From: CAVQBC01 sp963848415
GTDB taxonomy: Bacteria; Actinomycetota; Thermoleophilia; Solirubrobacterales; Solirubrobacteraceae
Direction of reading: 5' to 3'
DNA length: 64,000 nt
Assembly (NCBI GenBank): GCA_963848415.1
Contig: CAWKDN010000001.1
Coordinates: 1,736,001-1,800,000 of the forward strand
The notes below the pieces were generated by a model that worked only from the letters and a program-made list of their open reading frames with translations, searched no databases and was not told where the DNA came from. Shown in pieces: positions 26,239 through 36,346 of the stretch (position 1 is the stretch's first letter; each line of letters begins with the position of its first letter). A program made the position numbers and the translations under genes.

Positions 26239-28530
26239 TCAGCCGCCCGCGGCCAGCATCCGCCCCATCAGCTCCGTCGCCCCCGCCTTGCTGAGCGGCT
26301 CGTTGAGGTTGCCGCACTTCGGCGACTGCACGCAGGACGGGCAGCCCTTCGCGCACCGGCACTCGCTGACCAGGCGGTGGGCGTCGTCGACCAGCGCCTC
26401 GAAGGCGAGGTAGCCGCGGCGGGTGATCCCGATCCCGCCCGGGTGGCCGTCGTAGATGAAGATCGTCGCCCCGCCGGTCTGCGGGTGCAGGTTCGTCGAG
26501 AGCCCGCCGATGTCCCAGCGGTCGCACATCGCCAGCAGCGGCAGCACGGCGATCTGGCTGTGCTCGCTCGCGTGCAGCGCGCCCAGCAGCGCGTCGAGCC
26601 CCAGCGGGCCGAGCAGCGCGTCGTCGAGCTCGTACCACAGCGCCTGGGTGACGAACGAGGTCGCGGGCAGGTCGAGCGCGACGAGGTCGATCGACTCGTG
26701 GTCGGAGAGGCGCTTGCGCTGGTAGGCGAGCACCTGGTCGGTGACGATGACGGTGCCGAAGGAGAGCGTCACCCCGAGCGTCTCGCGGCGGTCGAGCAGG
26801 CGCAGGATCGAGGTGTCGGTCTCGCGCTTGGGCTGGGTGTAGTAGTCGCCGGAGAACGGCCGCACGAGCGCGTGGCGGTGCTCGAGGTCGAGCGCGGTGA
26901 CCTCGAAGGTGCGCCCGCCGTGCAGGTAGACCGCGCCCTCGTGGGTGGTCGTGAACGCGCGCGCGCCGTCGACCGTGCCGAGCAGCTCGCCCGATCCGGT
27001 CTCGAGGATCGCGAAGCCGTTGCGGTCGGCCGAGCGCAGCGAGACCTCGGCCGCCGGGAAGGCGTCGGTCCGGCGCAGGACGAGCTGGCCGCCCGGGCGC
27101 TCGCGCAGCTCGCCGGCGGAGACCAGCTGCTCGGCCGCGCCGCGCCAGCCGGCGCCGAAGAACTCCGCGTCGGCGTCGTCCAGCGGCCCTTCGTGGGCGG
27201 CGCACAGCAGGTGGCCGGCGTGCAGCTGCTCGTTGTAGGGATCGAGGATCGCCGCCTCCACCGGGCGGTCGAGGAACTCGTCCGGGTGGCGGCAGAAGAA
27301 CTGGTCCAGCGCGTCCTCGCCCGCCACGTAGACGGCCAGCCCGCGCCCGCGGCGCCCCGCGCGCCCCCACATCTGCCGCAGCGAGGCGACCGTGCCGGGG
27401 AAGGTCACGCAGATCGCGGCGTCGAGCGAGCCGATGTCGATGCCGAGCTCGAGCGCGTTGGTGGCCACGACGCCGAGCAGCTCGCCCTCGGTGAGCCGGC
27501 GCTCGAGCTCGCGCCGCTGCTGCGGCGTGTAGCCCGCGCGGTAGGGCGCGATCCGCTCGGCCAGCTCGGGCTTGCCGAGGTCCTCGAGCGCGAGCTGGGC
27601 GAAGCGGGCCATCAGCTCGACGGCCTTGCGCGACTTCATGAAGACGATCGTGCGCGCGCCGCCGCGCGACCAGCTCGGCCAGCAGGTCGGCCGCCTCGGC
27701 CAGCGGCGAGCGCCGCGTCCCGAGCTGCTCGTCGGTGACCGGCGGGTTCCACATCGCGATCGTGCGCCGCGCGCGCGGGGCGCCGTCGCGCTCGACTACC
27801 GTGACCTCGTCCAGGCCCGTCAGCCGCTCGGCCAGCTCGCCGGGGTTGGCGATCGTCGCGCTGGCCAGGATGATCCGCGGCTCGGTCCCGTACGCGGCGG
27901 CGATCCGGCGCAGGCGGCGCAGGACGTTGGCGACGTGGGAGCCGAACACGCCGCGGTAGACGTGCGCCTCGTCGACGACCACCACCGCCAGGTTCGAGAA
28001 GAAGGTCGCCCAGGCCGGGTGGTTGGGAAGGATCCCCATGTGCAGCATGTCGGGGTTGGTGAGCACGAGGTTGGCGCGCTTGCGGATCGCGGCGCGCTGC
28101 TCGCGCGGGGTGTCGCCGTCGTAGATCGCCGGCCGCGCGCGCTCGACGCCGAGCGCGTTGATCGCCCGCGCCTGGTCCTGGGCGAGCGCCTTGGCCGGGT
28201 AGAGGTAGAGCGCCCGCGCGCGCGCCGTCGCGGCAGAGCACGTCGAGCGCCGGCAGGTTGAAGCCCAGCGACTTGCCCGACGCGGTACCGGTGGTGAGGA
28301 TCGTCGGGCCCGCCCAGGCGGCGTGCAGGGCCTCGGCCTGATGAGACCACAGCCGCTCGATCCCGCGCGCCGCGCAGCGCGGCCACGACGTCGGGATGGA
28401 GCTCCTCGGGGATCGCCACCTCGCGGGCGGGCCGGCGGTTCTCCGCGGCCTGCATGACGAGCCGCTCGTCGCTCCGCCCGGCCGCCAGCAGGTCGTCCCA
28501 GGGCTCGATGTCACGGACGACGGCAGCCAT
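26239..28530 (-). CDS. DEAD/DEAH-box helicase with DUF1998 (three single-base insertions)
   Basis: Reassembled, this is a 762-residue superfamily 2 helicase: TGTASGKS (motif I), VVVVDEAHVYRG (II), LASATIANP (III), TNALELGIDIG (V), QMWGRAGRRGRG (VI). The C-terminal DUF1998 region has a four-cysteine cluster, CRCAKGCPSCVQSPKCG. This is the YprA/MrfA type, linked to mitomycin-type DNA repair in Bacillus. Insertions lie near 27663, 28229 and 28371; deleting one base at each gives an uninterrupted gene whose length fits exactly. ATG 28530 is preferred because TAGTAT (minus strand, 28543-28538) lies 7 nt upstream. Its stop is 4 nt from that of the convergent sigma gene. Confidence 0.85.
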
Positions 28531-28553
28531 CGAAGCCATACTAGGCGGCCTCG
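28531..28553. promoter_or_regulatory. compact divergent promoter with shared -10
   Basis: ATACTA (28538-28543) reads TAGTAT on the minus strand, 7 nt before the helicase ATG. CATACT (28537-28542) on the plus strand lies 11 nt before the HAD ATG. With 23 bp between start codons, both messages would have almost no leader. Confidence 0.45.
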
Positions 28554-29371
28554 ATGGCTCCTCTGCGCTGCGTCTACTGCGACCTCGACGGCACCCTCGT
28601 GGGCCGCGGCGGCTCGCTCGTGCACGACGGCGACGGCGAGGTCACGATGCTCGGCTTCCGCGTCGTGGAGGCCTGCCTGCGCGCCGGCGTGGAGCTCGTG
28701 CTCTTCTCCGGCCGGCGCAAGGCGCAGGTCTCCGAGGACAGCCGGCTGCTGGGCCAGCGCGCCTACATCTACGAGGCCGGCGCCGCGCTGGTCATGGACG
28801 GCGAGGAGGAGTGGCTCACCGACGGGCTCGTGCCGCGCGAGGGCGTGTCGATCCACGACCAGATCACGGCCTCCGGCGCTCCAGAGCTGCTGCTGGAGAA
28901 CCTACGCCGGGCGGCTGGAGTACCACGCGCCGTGGCACCTGGACCGCGAGGTCTCCCACCTCTTCCGCGGCGCGGTGGACGCCTTCGAGGCCGACGAGCT
29001 GCTCGCCACTCACGGCCACACCGACCTGCGGCTGGTCGACAACGGCGCGATCCACCGGCGCATGCCCGGTCTCGAGCGCGCTCGCGCCTACCACCTGGTC
29101 CCGCGCGCGGCGTCCAAGGTGCGCGCGGTCGGCCGCCACATGCAGGCGCGCGGGCTACGCGCCCGAGGAGTGCATCGCGGTGGGCGACTCGCGCGAGGAC
29201 CTCGGCGCCGCCCCGGCGGTCGGCGCGTTCTGGCTCGTGGCCAACGCGCTCGAGAAGGACCCGACGATGACCGAGGCGCTGGCGGGTCTCGGCAACGTCC
29301 GCGTGGCCGAGGAGCGCTACGGCGCCGGCGTCTACGAGGCCGTGCTCACCGAGCTGGCCGAGCGCCGCTGA
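28554..29371 (+). CDS. HAD-superfamily phosphatase, Cof/MPGP type (two single-base insertions)
   Basis: HAD motif I is YCDLDGTLVG, motif II FSGRR, and motif III/IV is ECIAVGDSREDLG. A C2-type cap lies between, as in mannosyl-3-phosphoglycerate or sucrose-phosphate phosphatases and Cof proteins; the substrate is not defined. One extra C near 28902 (GAAC-C-TACGCC) and one extra G near 29155 (GCGGG-CTACGCG) break it; without them it is 271 residues. It is divergent from the helicase over 23 bp and ends 6 nt before the convergent VWA gene. Confidence 0.75.
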
Positions 29372-29377
29372 GCCGGC

Positions 29378-30354
29378 TCAGCCGGGCAGGCGCCCGAACC
29401 AGGCGAGGCCCAGCGCGCCTCCGGCGACGAGCAGGAGCAGCGCGCCGCCGGCGACCACGGCGGTGATCTCCTCCTGCTCGGGCTTCGAGGACAGCCGCGT
29501 GCCGAGGTTCGCGTAGATCGACTCGAGCCGGTCGGCGTCCTCGGCGGCGAAGAAGCGCCCGCGCGTGGTGCTGGGCGATCATCTGCAGCGTGTCGATCTC
29601 CGGCGGCACCGGGACGCGGCGGGTGAAGCCGTAGGGGTCGGTCTGCTCGACCTCGCCGTCCGGCGTGCCGAGCGCGACCGTGTAGACGGGGATGTTCGCC
29701 CGGCGCGCCTCGGCCGCCACCTGGGCCGGGTCGCCGCCCTCGGTCTCCGCGCCGTCGGAGAGCAGCACGATGGCGGCGGGCAGCCGGCGGCGCCCCGCGC
29801 CGCTCTCGTCGGCGACCGGGACGCGGGCGGCCTGGATCCCGCGCTGGATGCCCTCGACCATCGCGGTGCCGCCGTTGGCCACCAGGCCGCGCAGCGCCGC
29901 CTCGACCGGCACGCGGTCGGTGGTCGGCGGCGCCTGCTGCTCGGCGTAGTCGGCGAAGCTCACGAGGCCGAGCCGGTACTCCTCGGGCAGCTCGTCGGTG
30001 AGCTTGAGCGCGGCCCGCACGGCGGCGGTCATGCGGTCGGGCTCGACGTCGTTGGCCCGCATCGAGCCGGACGTGTCGGTGACCATCATCACCGTCGCCG
30101 CCCGCAGCGGCGCGGCGACCGTCCGCTGCGGCCGCGCGAGCGCGACGATCAGCACCGCGGCGGCGAGCAGGACCAGCAGCGGTGGCAGGTGGCGGCGCCA
30201 GCCGGGGGCGCCGGTGACGACGTTCGGCAGCAGCGCGGGGTTGGCGAAGGCGGCCGCCTCCAGCCGGCGGCGGCGCTGCAGCGAGCAGGTAGGCGAGCAC
30301 GGCCACGGGCAGCAGCACGAGCCCCAGCAGCACGATCGGCTCGCGGAAGCTCAT
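29378..30354 (-). CDS. von Willebrand factor A membrane protein (two single-base insertions)
   Basis: The BatA/BatB-like layout is clear: an N-terminal helix pair (IVLLGLVLLPVAVLAYLLA), a second helix before VMMVTDTSGSMRAND (MIDAS DxSxS), IVLLSDGAET (second metal Asp), and a C-terminal helix ending LGLAWFGRLPG. Insertions near 30283 and 29572 disrupt it; corrected length is 324 residues. The start ATG overlaps the DUF58 stop (ATGA). It is the last gene of the MoxR operon. VWA/MoxR systems are thought to assemble or mature envelope complexes; no substrate is known here. Confidence 0.8.
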
Positions 30355-31394
30355 TGCGCCCATCCCGGGTCGGATCCGAGCGACGAGCGCGCCGCGTCGT
30401 TGCTCGCCACCGAGGCCTGCCGCGGCCCGCGCCGCCGCCGCCCGCGCGGGCGCCATCCGGTTGGCGAGGCTGCCGCGGCGCAAGAAGCCCGCCAGGTCGC
30501 GCAGCCAGTCGCCGGCGGTCGAGAGCACCAGGTGCTCGGCGCCCGCGTCGCGCAGGTCGCGGGCGACGGCGTCGCGCTCCTCGGCGGCGGCGCGGGCGAA
30601 GCGCTCGCGCACGCGGCGCTTGGCGGTGTTGACCTGCAGCTGGCGGCCGGTCTCCGGGTCGACCAGCCACAGCTCGCCGGCGGGCGTGAGCTCCTGCTCG
30701 CGCGGGTCGCGGATCTCGACCGCGAGCACGCCGTGGCGGGCGCGCAGCGAGCGCAGCGGATCGGCCCAGTCGCGCTCGCCGCGGAAGTCCGAGACGACGA
30801 CCACCAGCCCGCGCTGGCGGGCGGCACTCGCACCGGCGCGCACCGCCGTCGCCGACCGAGGTCGCGCCGGCGCCGTCGGCCTCCGGCTCGGCCCGCAGCT
30901 CCGCCAGCAGCGACAGCAGCCCCAGCCGGCCCTGCTGCGGGCGCACGATGCGCGGCGCGCCGCGCGCCGAAGCCCACGAGCCCGAGCCGGTTGCCGCGCC
31001 GGGTGGCCACGTGGCCGATCGCCAGCGCGACGCCCTCGGCGACGTCGGCCTTGCGCCGGTCGGCGGTGCCGAAGGTCATCGACGCCGAGGTGTCGAGCAC
31101 CAGCCAGGTCGTCAGCGCGCGCTCGCCGACGTGCACGCGCACGTGCGGCTCGCGCATGCGCGCGGTCACGTTCCAGTCGATGTGGCGCACGTCGTCGCCC
31201 GGGAAGTAGGGTCGGATGCCGGCCAGCTCTGTACCGGCGCCGACCTGGGGCGTGAGGTGCTCGCCGGGAATCAGCGACTCCACGCGGCGCAGGACGGCCA
31301 GGTCCAGCGCCCGCAGCACCGCCGGCGGCACCGGCCCGGGGCCGGGACGGGCCGCGGTGCGCTCGGCCGGCGCGGGCAGGCCGCGCGGGCTCAC
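30351..31394 (-). CDS. DUF58 protein (three single-base insertions)
   Basis: DUF58 signatures: GTELAGIRPYFPGDDVRHID followed by WNVTARM, then TTWLVLDTSASMTFGTADRR and VVVVSDFRGERDWADPLRSL, a degenerate VWA-like fold. It starts with GTG 31394 (GTGA overlap with the preceding VWA stop) and ends in ATGA with the next gene. Insertions lie near 30960, 30844 and about 30430; the third is inferred because only that frame reaches the overlapping TGA. The corrected length is 346 residues. It acts with MoxR and the VWA proteins. Confidence 0.8.
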   Translation of the reverse strand: MSPRGLPAPAERTAARPGPGPVPPAVLRALDLAVLRRVESLIPGEHLTPQVGAGTELAGIRPYFPGDDVRHIDWNVTARMREPHVRVHVGERALTTWLVLDTSASMTFGTADRRKADVAEGVALAIGHVATRRGNRLGLVGFGARRAAHRAPAAGPAGAAVAAGGAAGRAGGRRRRRDLGRRRRCAPVRVPPASAGWWSSSRTSAASATGPIRCARCAPATACSRSRSATRASRSSRPPASCGWSTRRPAASCRSTPPSAACASASPAPPPRSATPSPATCATRAPSTWCSRPPATGCATWRASCAAAASPTGWRPRGRRRRGPRQASVASNDAARSSLGSDPGWAQ

Positions 31395-32346
31395 GGGATC
31401 CTCCCCGTACGCAGCAGCGTGCCCAGCGCACCCGCCAGCAGGAGGATCAGCGCGCCGCCGGCGAAGGCCGCCGTGACCTCCTGCTTCTCCTTGCGCGTCG
31501 AGATGCGCGTGCTCGAGCGAGGCGTAGATCTCGTCCAGGCGGGCCGCGTCGGCGGTCTTGTAGAAGCGCCCGCCGGTGGTGCGCGCGATCTCCTGCAGCG
31601 TCGTGACGTCCGGCGGCACCGGCACGCGGCGGCCGTCGCGGGCGCTCGAGCACGCCCGCCTGCGTGCCGAGCGCGATCGTGTAGATCGGGATGCGGGCCT
31701 GCCGCGCGCGCCGCGCGACCTGCAGCGGGTCGTTGTCGCCGCGCGTGTTGGCGCCGTCGGAGAGCAGCACCAGCGCCGCGGGCAGCCGCTGGGAGCGCCC
31801 GAGCTCGTCCGGCACGCGGACCTGGGCGGCGTCGAGCCCGAGCGCGAGCCCGTCGCCCATCGCGGTCGCGCCGGAGATCCGCAGGCGGTCGACCGCCTCG
31901 ACCACCTCGGCGCGGTCGGTCGTCGGCGCGACCTGCGTCTCGGCCACCGAGGAGAAGGAGACGAGCCCGAGCCGGAAGGCCGCCGGCAGGTCGCCGGTGA
32001 AGCTGCGCGCCGCGCGCTTGGCGGCGGTGATCCGGTCGGGCGCGACGTCGGTGGCCTGCATCGAGCCGGAGGAGTCGGTGACCATCATCACGACGCCCTC
32101 GCGCTGCTGGGCGGCCACGGTGCGCTCGGGCTGGGCGAGCGCCACCACGAGCGCGGTGAGCGCCAGCAGCACGAGCGCGGCGGGGAGGTGGCGAGCCCAC
32201 GAGCGCGAGGCGACCGACGCGAGCACGTCGAGGTTCGTGTAGCGGACCGCGTAGCGGCGACGCCGGCGCTGGGCACGCACGTAGGCGAGCAGGGCCAGGG
32301 GCACCAGCACCAGCCCGGCCAGCAGCAGCGGCGTCTCGAACTCCAT
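31391..32346 (-). CDS. von Willebrand factor A membrane protein (two single-base insertions)
   Basis: This is a paralogue of the gene at 29378: N-terminal helix LLLAGLVLVPLALLAYVRAQ, second helix, VVMMVTDSSGSMQATD (MIDAS), LVLLSDGANT, and C-terminal helix ALILLLAGALGTLL. Insertions near 31630 and 31511 split it; corrected length 317 residues. The start at 32346 is 12 nt after the MoxR stop. Having two VWA genes around a DUF58 gene is the common actinobacterial form of this operon. Confidence 0.8.
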
Positions 32347-32358
32347 CGGGCTCGAGGC

Positions 32359-33378
32359 CTAGGCGCTCCGGCGGTCGGCGAGCTCGATGCGGGGGACGGG
32401 CACCCGCTCGAGCACGTCGTCGAGCACCCGATCGGCGTCGACGCCGGCGGCCAGCGCCTCGTAGGTGAGCACGATCCGGTGGCGCAGCACGTCGCGGGCG
32501 AGGTCGCGCACGTCGACGGGCAGGACGTAGTCGCGGCCGCGCAGCAGCGCGAGCGCCCGGCCGGCGTGGACGAGGTTGATCGACCCGCGCGGGCTCGCGC
32601 CGAACTCGATCCAGCCCTCCTCGCCCGGGTCGCGCGTGGCGGCCGTGAGCGCGACGGCGTACTCCATCACGCGCCGGTCGACGTAGATCTCGCGCGCCGT
32701 GGCCTGGTGGCGGGCCAGCGACTCGGGCGAGAGGACCTCGCGCGCGTGGCCGCCGCCGTCCAGCGATCGCTCGACCACCGCGACCTCGTCGCGGTTGTCG
32801 GGGTAGCCGACGACGAGCTTGAACATGAAGCGGTCGACCTGGGCCTCGGGCAGCGGGAAGGTGCCCTCGGACTCGATCGGGTTCTGGGTCGCCAGCACGA
32901 GGAACGGCTGCGGGACGCGATGGGTCTCGTGCCCGATCGTGACCTGGCGCTCCTGCATGACCTCCAGCAGCGCCGACTGGACCTTGGCGGGGGCGCGGTT
33001 GATCTCGTCCGCGAGCAGGAAGTTGCAGAAGACGGGCCCCCACTCGACGTCGAAGCCGCCGGTGTCGGGCCGGTAGATGCGCGTGCCGACCAGGTCGGCC
33101 GGCACCAGGTCGGGGGTGAACTGCAGGCGGCGGAAGCTGCCGCCCAGCGCGTCGGCGATCGTCTTGACCGTGAGCGTCTTGGCCAGGCCGGGGACGCCCT
33201 CGAGCAGCACGTGGCCGCCGGCCAGCAGGGCGACGAGCAGGCGCTCGAGCATCCCCTCCTGGCCGACGATCACCCGCTTGACCTCGAACAGCGCGCCCTC
33301 GAGAGCGTCGTGGGCCAGCCGGGCCGGATCCGACGCGTCGCCCTCCACGGCGCGGAGTCGCAGGTCCTCGGAGCTCAT
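32359..33378 (-). CDS. MoxR-family AAA+ ATPase
   Basis: The 339-residue ATPase has a Walker A variant (EGVPGLAKTLTVK), Walker B with sensor region LLADEINRAPAKVQSALLEV, a sensor 1 ATQNP, and arginine-rich C-terminal lid (DVLRHRIVLTYEA). MoxR proteins act as chaperones with VWA partners, which follow immediately. It is 43 nt downstream of the HtrA-like gene and may be in one transcript with it. It is fully intact, marking the right edge of the insertion-rich stretch. Confidence 0.9.
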   Translation of the reverse strand: MSSEDLRLRAVEGDASDPARLAHDALEGALFEVKRVIVGQEGMLERLLVALLAGGHVLLEGVPGLAKTLTVKTIADALGGSFRRLQFTPDLVPADLVGTRIYRPDTGGFDVEWGPVFCNFLLADEINRAPAKVQSALLEVMQERQVTIGHETHRVPQPFLVLATQNPIESEGTFPLPEAQVDRFMFKLVVGYPDNRDEVAVVERSLDGGGHAREVLSPESLARHQATAREIYVDRRVMEYAVALTAATRDPGEEGWIEFGASPRGSINLVHAGRALALLRGRDYVLPVDVRDLARDVLRHRIVLTYEALAAGVDADRVLDDVLERVPVPRIELADRRSA

Positions 33379-33421
33379 GGTGCTGACGTTCCCCCTCGTG
33401 ACGGCTGGACGGGTGTGACGG

Positions 33422-34555
33422 CTACGGCACCTGCGGTGCCGGTTGCGGCTGCTGGGGCTGCTGAGACTGGGCCGGGCGGGTGCCCAGCTTCACCTCTAGG
33501 GTACGGGTGTCGCCGTCGCGGCTGACCTCGAGCTCGACGGTTTCACCTGGCTGCTTGGCCAGGACGAGCTGGCCGAGGTCGCTCGGCGTGCGCACGGCCT
33601 TGCCGTCGAACTTGACGATCCGGTCCTCGGCCTGCAGGCCCGTGCCGGCGGCCGGGCCGTCCGCGGTGACCTCCGCGACGACCGCGCCGCCGCCCGTCGG
33701 GGCCTCGCCGGTGGAGACGCCGAGCCAGGCGCGCTCGATCTTGCCGTCGGCCTTGAGCTTGGGGATCACGGACTTGACGGTGTCGACCGGGACGGCGAAG
33801 CCGACGCCGCTGTTGGCGTTGCCGCCGCCCGTGGCGATCTGCGAGTTGACGCCGATCACGCGGCCCTCGTCGTCGAGCAGCGGGCCGCCCGAGTTGCCGG
33901 GGTTGATGGCCGCGTCGGTCTGCACGACGCCCGAGATCTCGAAGCCGTTCGGGGCCTGGATCTTGCGGTTCAGGGCGGAGACGATGCCGCTGGTGACGGT
34001 GCCCTCCAGCCCGAAGGGGCTGCCGATGGCGACGGCGGGGAGGCCCTCGCGCAGCTCGGCGGAGCTCCCCAGTGCGAGCGGGGTCGCGCCCTCGGGCAGC
34101 TTGGCCGGGTCGACCTTGAGCAGCGCCAGGTCGGTCGAGGGATCGGCGCCGACGAGCTTGGCCGGGATGGCCTCGCCGTCCTCGCCGAGGCGCACGGCGT
34201 ACTCGCTGGCGTTGGCGACCACGTGGTCGTTGGTGACGATGTAGCCGTCGCCGTCGATCAAGAAGCCGGAGCCGGAGGCGGCCTGGCCGCCGCCCTCGCC
34301 CTGGAAGTCGAGGCGGCCGTTGCCGCCGCGGGCGGAGACGAACACGACGCCGGGGGAGACACGCTCGTAGATGCCGGCCACGTCGAGCGCCTGGCCGGGG
34401 GTGGAGACGGTGGTGGTGGGAGCCGGCGCGGTGGCGGTCGTGGTGGTGCGGTCGTCGTCGTCGCCGAACACGCCGGCGAGCGCGAGAGCCGCGATAACGA
34501 CACCCACCGAGAGGACTCCGAGGAAGAAGGAGGAGATCCTGGTTCGGGTAGACAT
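33422..34555 (-). CDS. HtrA/DegP-like membrane-anchored serine protease with PDZ domain
   Basis: The 377-residue protein has one N-terminal transmembrane helix (FFLGVLSVGVVIAALALAG), a Thr/Pro linker, and a trypsin-like domain with the full triad: His in IVTNDHVVAN, Asp in STDLALLKVD, Ser in NPGNSGGPLLD. One PDZ domain follows (about 265-355), ending in a Gln/Pro tail. It is an extracytoplasmic quality-control protease. Its place upstream of MoxR/VWA genes suggests a shared envelope role, which is inference. Confidence 0.9.
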   Translation of the reverse strand: MSTRTRISSFFLGVLSVGVVIAALALAGVFGDDDDRTTTTATAPAPTTTVSTPGQALDVAGIYERVSPGVVFVSARGGNGRLDFQGEGGGQAASGSGFLIDGDGYIVTNDHVVANASEYAVRLGEDGEAIPAKLVGADPSTDLALLKVDPAKLPEGATPLALGSSAELREGLPAVAIGSPFGLEGTVTSGIVSALNRKIQAPNGFEISGVVQTDAAINPGNSGGPLLDDEGRVIGVNSQIATGGGNANSGVGFAVPVDTVKSVIPKLKADGKIERAWLGVSTGEAPTGGGAVVAEVTADGPAAGTGLQAEDRIVKFDGKAVRTPSDLGQLVLAKQPGETVELEVSRDGDTRTLEVKLGTRPAQSQQPQQPQPAPQVP

Positions 34556-34663
34556 GGCCGAGCATCCCAGCAGGCCCCGCCCAAGGCTTCCTGAAGCTGG
34601 CCTCAGAAAGGGATAAAGGGGTTTCGCCGTCCGGTCATCGCAAGCGACGACCTCCCGGCGACG

Positions 34664-35314
34664 TTACCCAAGCCCGAGGGCCGCGCGCAGCTCGGCCGGG
34701 TCCGCCACGATCGGGTCGGCGCCCGCGTCTCGCAGCTCGGCCTCGTCGCCGATCCCCCACAGCACGCCCACGCACGGCAGGCCGTTGGCCGCCGCCGCCT
34801 CGGCGTCGTGGCGGCGGTCGCCCACGAGCGGGGCGGCGGCGCCGGGCTCGAGGCCCATCGCGGCCAGCGCCTTGCCGACCGTGATCGTCTTGGGCTCGGC
34901 CTTGCGCAGGTCGTCGGGCCCCTCGATCGCCCGCAGGTGCTCGGCCAGCCCGAGCGCCTCGCAGATCGGCACGGCGAAGTCGCGCGCCTTGGTGGTCGCG
35001 ACCGCCAGCGGCACGCGCTCGGCCAGGGCGGCGACCACCGGCAGCACGCCGGGCGCGAGCGTGGTTTCCTCGAGCATGACCGCGCGGTACTGGGCGCGAT
35101 AGCGCTCGAGCGCGTCGGGCGCCTGCTCGGCCCCGACCAGGTCACCCCAGGTCTCCATCAGCGGCGGGCCGATCCAGCTCTGCAGCTCGGACGGGTCGCG
35201 CCGCGGCAACCCCAGCTCCTCAAGCGTGCGGTTCAGCGCGCCGGTGATCGCGCGCCGCGAGTCGATCAGCACGCCGTCGAGGTCGAACAGGACGGCGACG
35301 GGCGCCGGCGTCAC
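34664..35314 (-). CDS. HAD hydrolase, phosphoglycolate phosphatase-like
   Basis: The 216-residue HAD protein has motif I LFDLDGVLIDS, cap residues GPPLMETW, motif II AVATTKARDF, Lys in AEPKTITV, and motif IV LVGDRRHDAEAA. Its pattern is that of Gph-type phosphatases. GTG 35314 overlaps the glycerate kinase stop (GTGA). Pairing with glycerate kinase suggests glycolate/glycerate salvage, an inference from neighbourhood. Confidence 0.8.
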   Translation of the reverse strand: MTPAPVAVLFDLDGVLIDSRRAITGALNRTLEELGLPRRDPSELQSWIGPPLMETWGDLVGAEQAPDALERYRAQYRAVMLEETTLAPGVLPVVAALAERVPLAVATTKARDFAVPICEALGLAEHLRAIEGPDDLRKAEPKTITVGKALAAMGLEPGAAAPLVGDRRHDAEAAAANGLPCVGVLWGIGDEAELRDAGADPIVADPAELRAALGLG

Positions 35315-36327
35315 GCGGCGCCGTCGGCCAGCTCGCGGCCGAGCGTCTCGCCGGCGGCCTCGAGCTCCTCGGCGTTGGTGGCCTCCAGCACGCGCTGGAG
35401 GTCGATCATCCGCTTGGAGAACGGGTCCATCCGATCGGTGCCGACGATCGCGTGCAGCGGGACGCCGGCCTGGCGCGTGCGGGTACCGATCTCGCCGACG
35501 ATCTTGCCCTCGAGCGTCTGCTCGTCGAGCTTGCCCTCGCCGGTGATCACGGCGCGCGCGGCGCGCATGCGCTCGTCGAAGCCGAGCGTGTCGAGCACGA
35601 ACGGCGCGCCCGGCTCGAGCGTCGCGCCGAGCGCGGCCCACAGCCCGCCGGACAGGCCGCCGGCGGCGCCGGTCATCGGCACGCCGCGCGGATCGCGCGG
35701 GAACGCCTCGGCCAGCCGGTCCAGGCGCTCGCGCAGGCGCACGACCATGTCGGGGTCCGCGCCCTTCTGGGGCCCGAACACCTCGGGCGCGCGCTCGAAG
35801 GGCACGCGCACGTCGCAGACGACGACGATCCGCGCGCCGCGCAGGCCGCCGCCCGCCTCGATCGCCTCCAGCGCTCCCGCGCCGCCGTCCGTCGTCGCCG
35901 AGCCGCCGACCGCGACCATCACGACCTGCGCGCCCGCGTCGACGGCCGCGGCGATCAGCTCGCCCGTGCCGTAGGTCGAGGCGCCCCACGCGTCGCGCTC
36001 GTCCTCCGCGACGAGGCCGAGGCCGCTGGCCGACGCGCACTCCACGAGCGCCGTGCCGCCGTCCTCGAGCAGGGCGAAGCCCGCCTCCATCGGCCGGCCG
36101 AGCGGGTCGTGGGCGGGCGCCGCGGTGGTCTCGCCGCCGAGCGCGGGCAGCAGCGCGTCGGTGGTGCCCTCGCCGCCGTCGGCGACGGGGCAGAGGTCCG
36201 GCGGCAACAGCCCGGCGCGCTCGAGGCCGCGGCCGATCGCCGCCGCCACCTCCGAGGCGCGGTAGGTGCCCTTGAAGGAGTCGGGGGCCACCAGCACGGG
36301 ACGCTCGGCCACGGTCACGGACGCCAT
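35311..36327 (-). CDS. glycerate 2-kinase (GlxK/GarK family)
   Basis: The 338-residue protein matches the bacterial glycerate kinase family: LVAPDSFKGTYRASEVAAAI at the N-terminus, PVADGGEGTTDALL, GGSATTDGGAGALEAI, TGAAGGLSGGLWA and VITGEGKLDEQTL. It makes 2-phosphoglycerate from glycerate and ATP. The start is taken at ATG 36327; an open frame extends to 36411 but would overlap the divergent polymerase gene. The next gene is translationally coupled. Confidence 0.85.
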   Translation of the reverse strand: MASVTVAERPVLVAPDSFKGTYRASEVAAAIGRGLERAGLLPPDLCPVADGGEGTTDALLPALGGETTAAPAHDPLGRPMEAGFALLEDGGTALVECASASGLGLVAEDERDAWGASTYGTGELIAAAVDAGAQVVMVAVGGSATTDGGAGALEAIEAGGGLRGARIVVVCDVRVPFERAPEVFGPQKGADPDMVVRLRERLDRLAEAFPRDPRGVPMTGAAGGLSGGLWAALGATLEPGAPFVLDTLGFDERMRAARAVITGEGKLDEQTLEGKIVGEIGTRTRQAGVPLHAIVGTDRMDPFSKRMIDLQRVLEATNAEELEAAGETLGRELADGAA

Positions 36328-36346
36328 CCTGTCACGATCTGCGCCG

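Noticed and set aside
25890..31640. Programmed +1 frameshifting as the reason for the broken frames
   Set aside because: Thirteen sites with no common slippery sequence or stop-codon context, in unrelated genes, are not plausible as programmed events.
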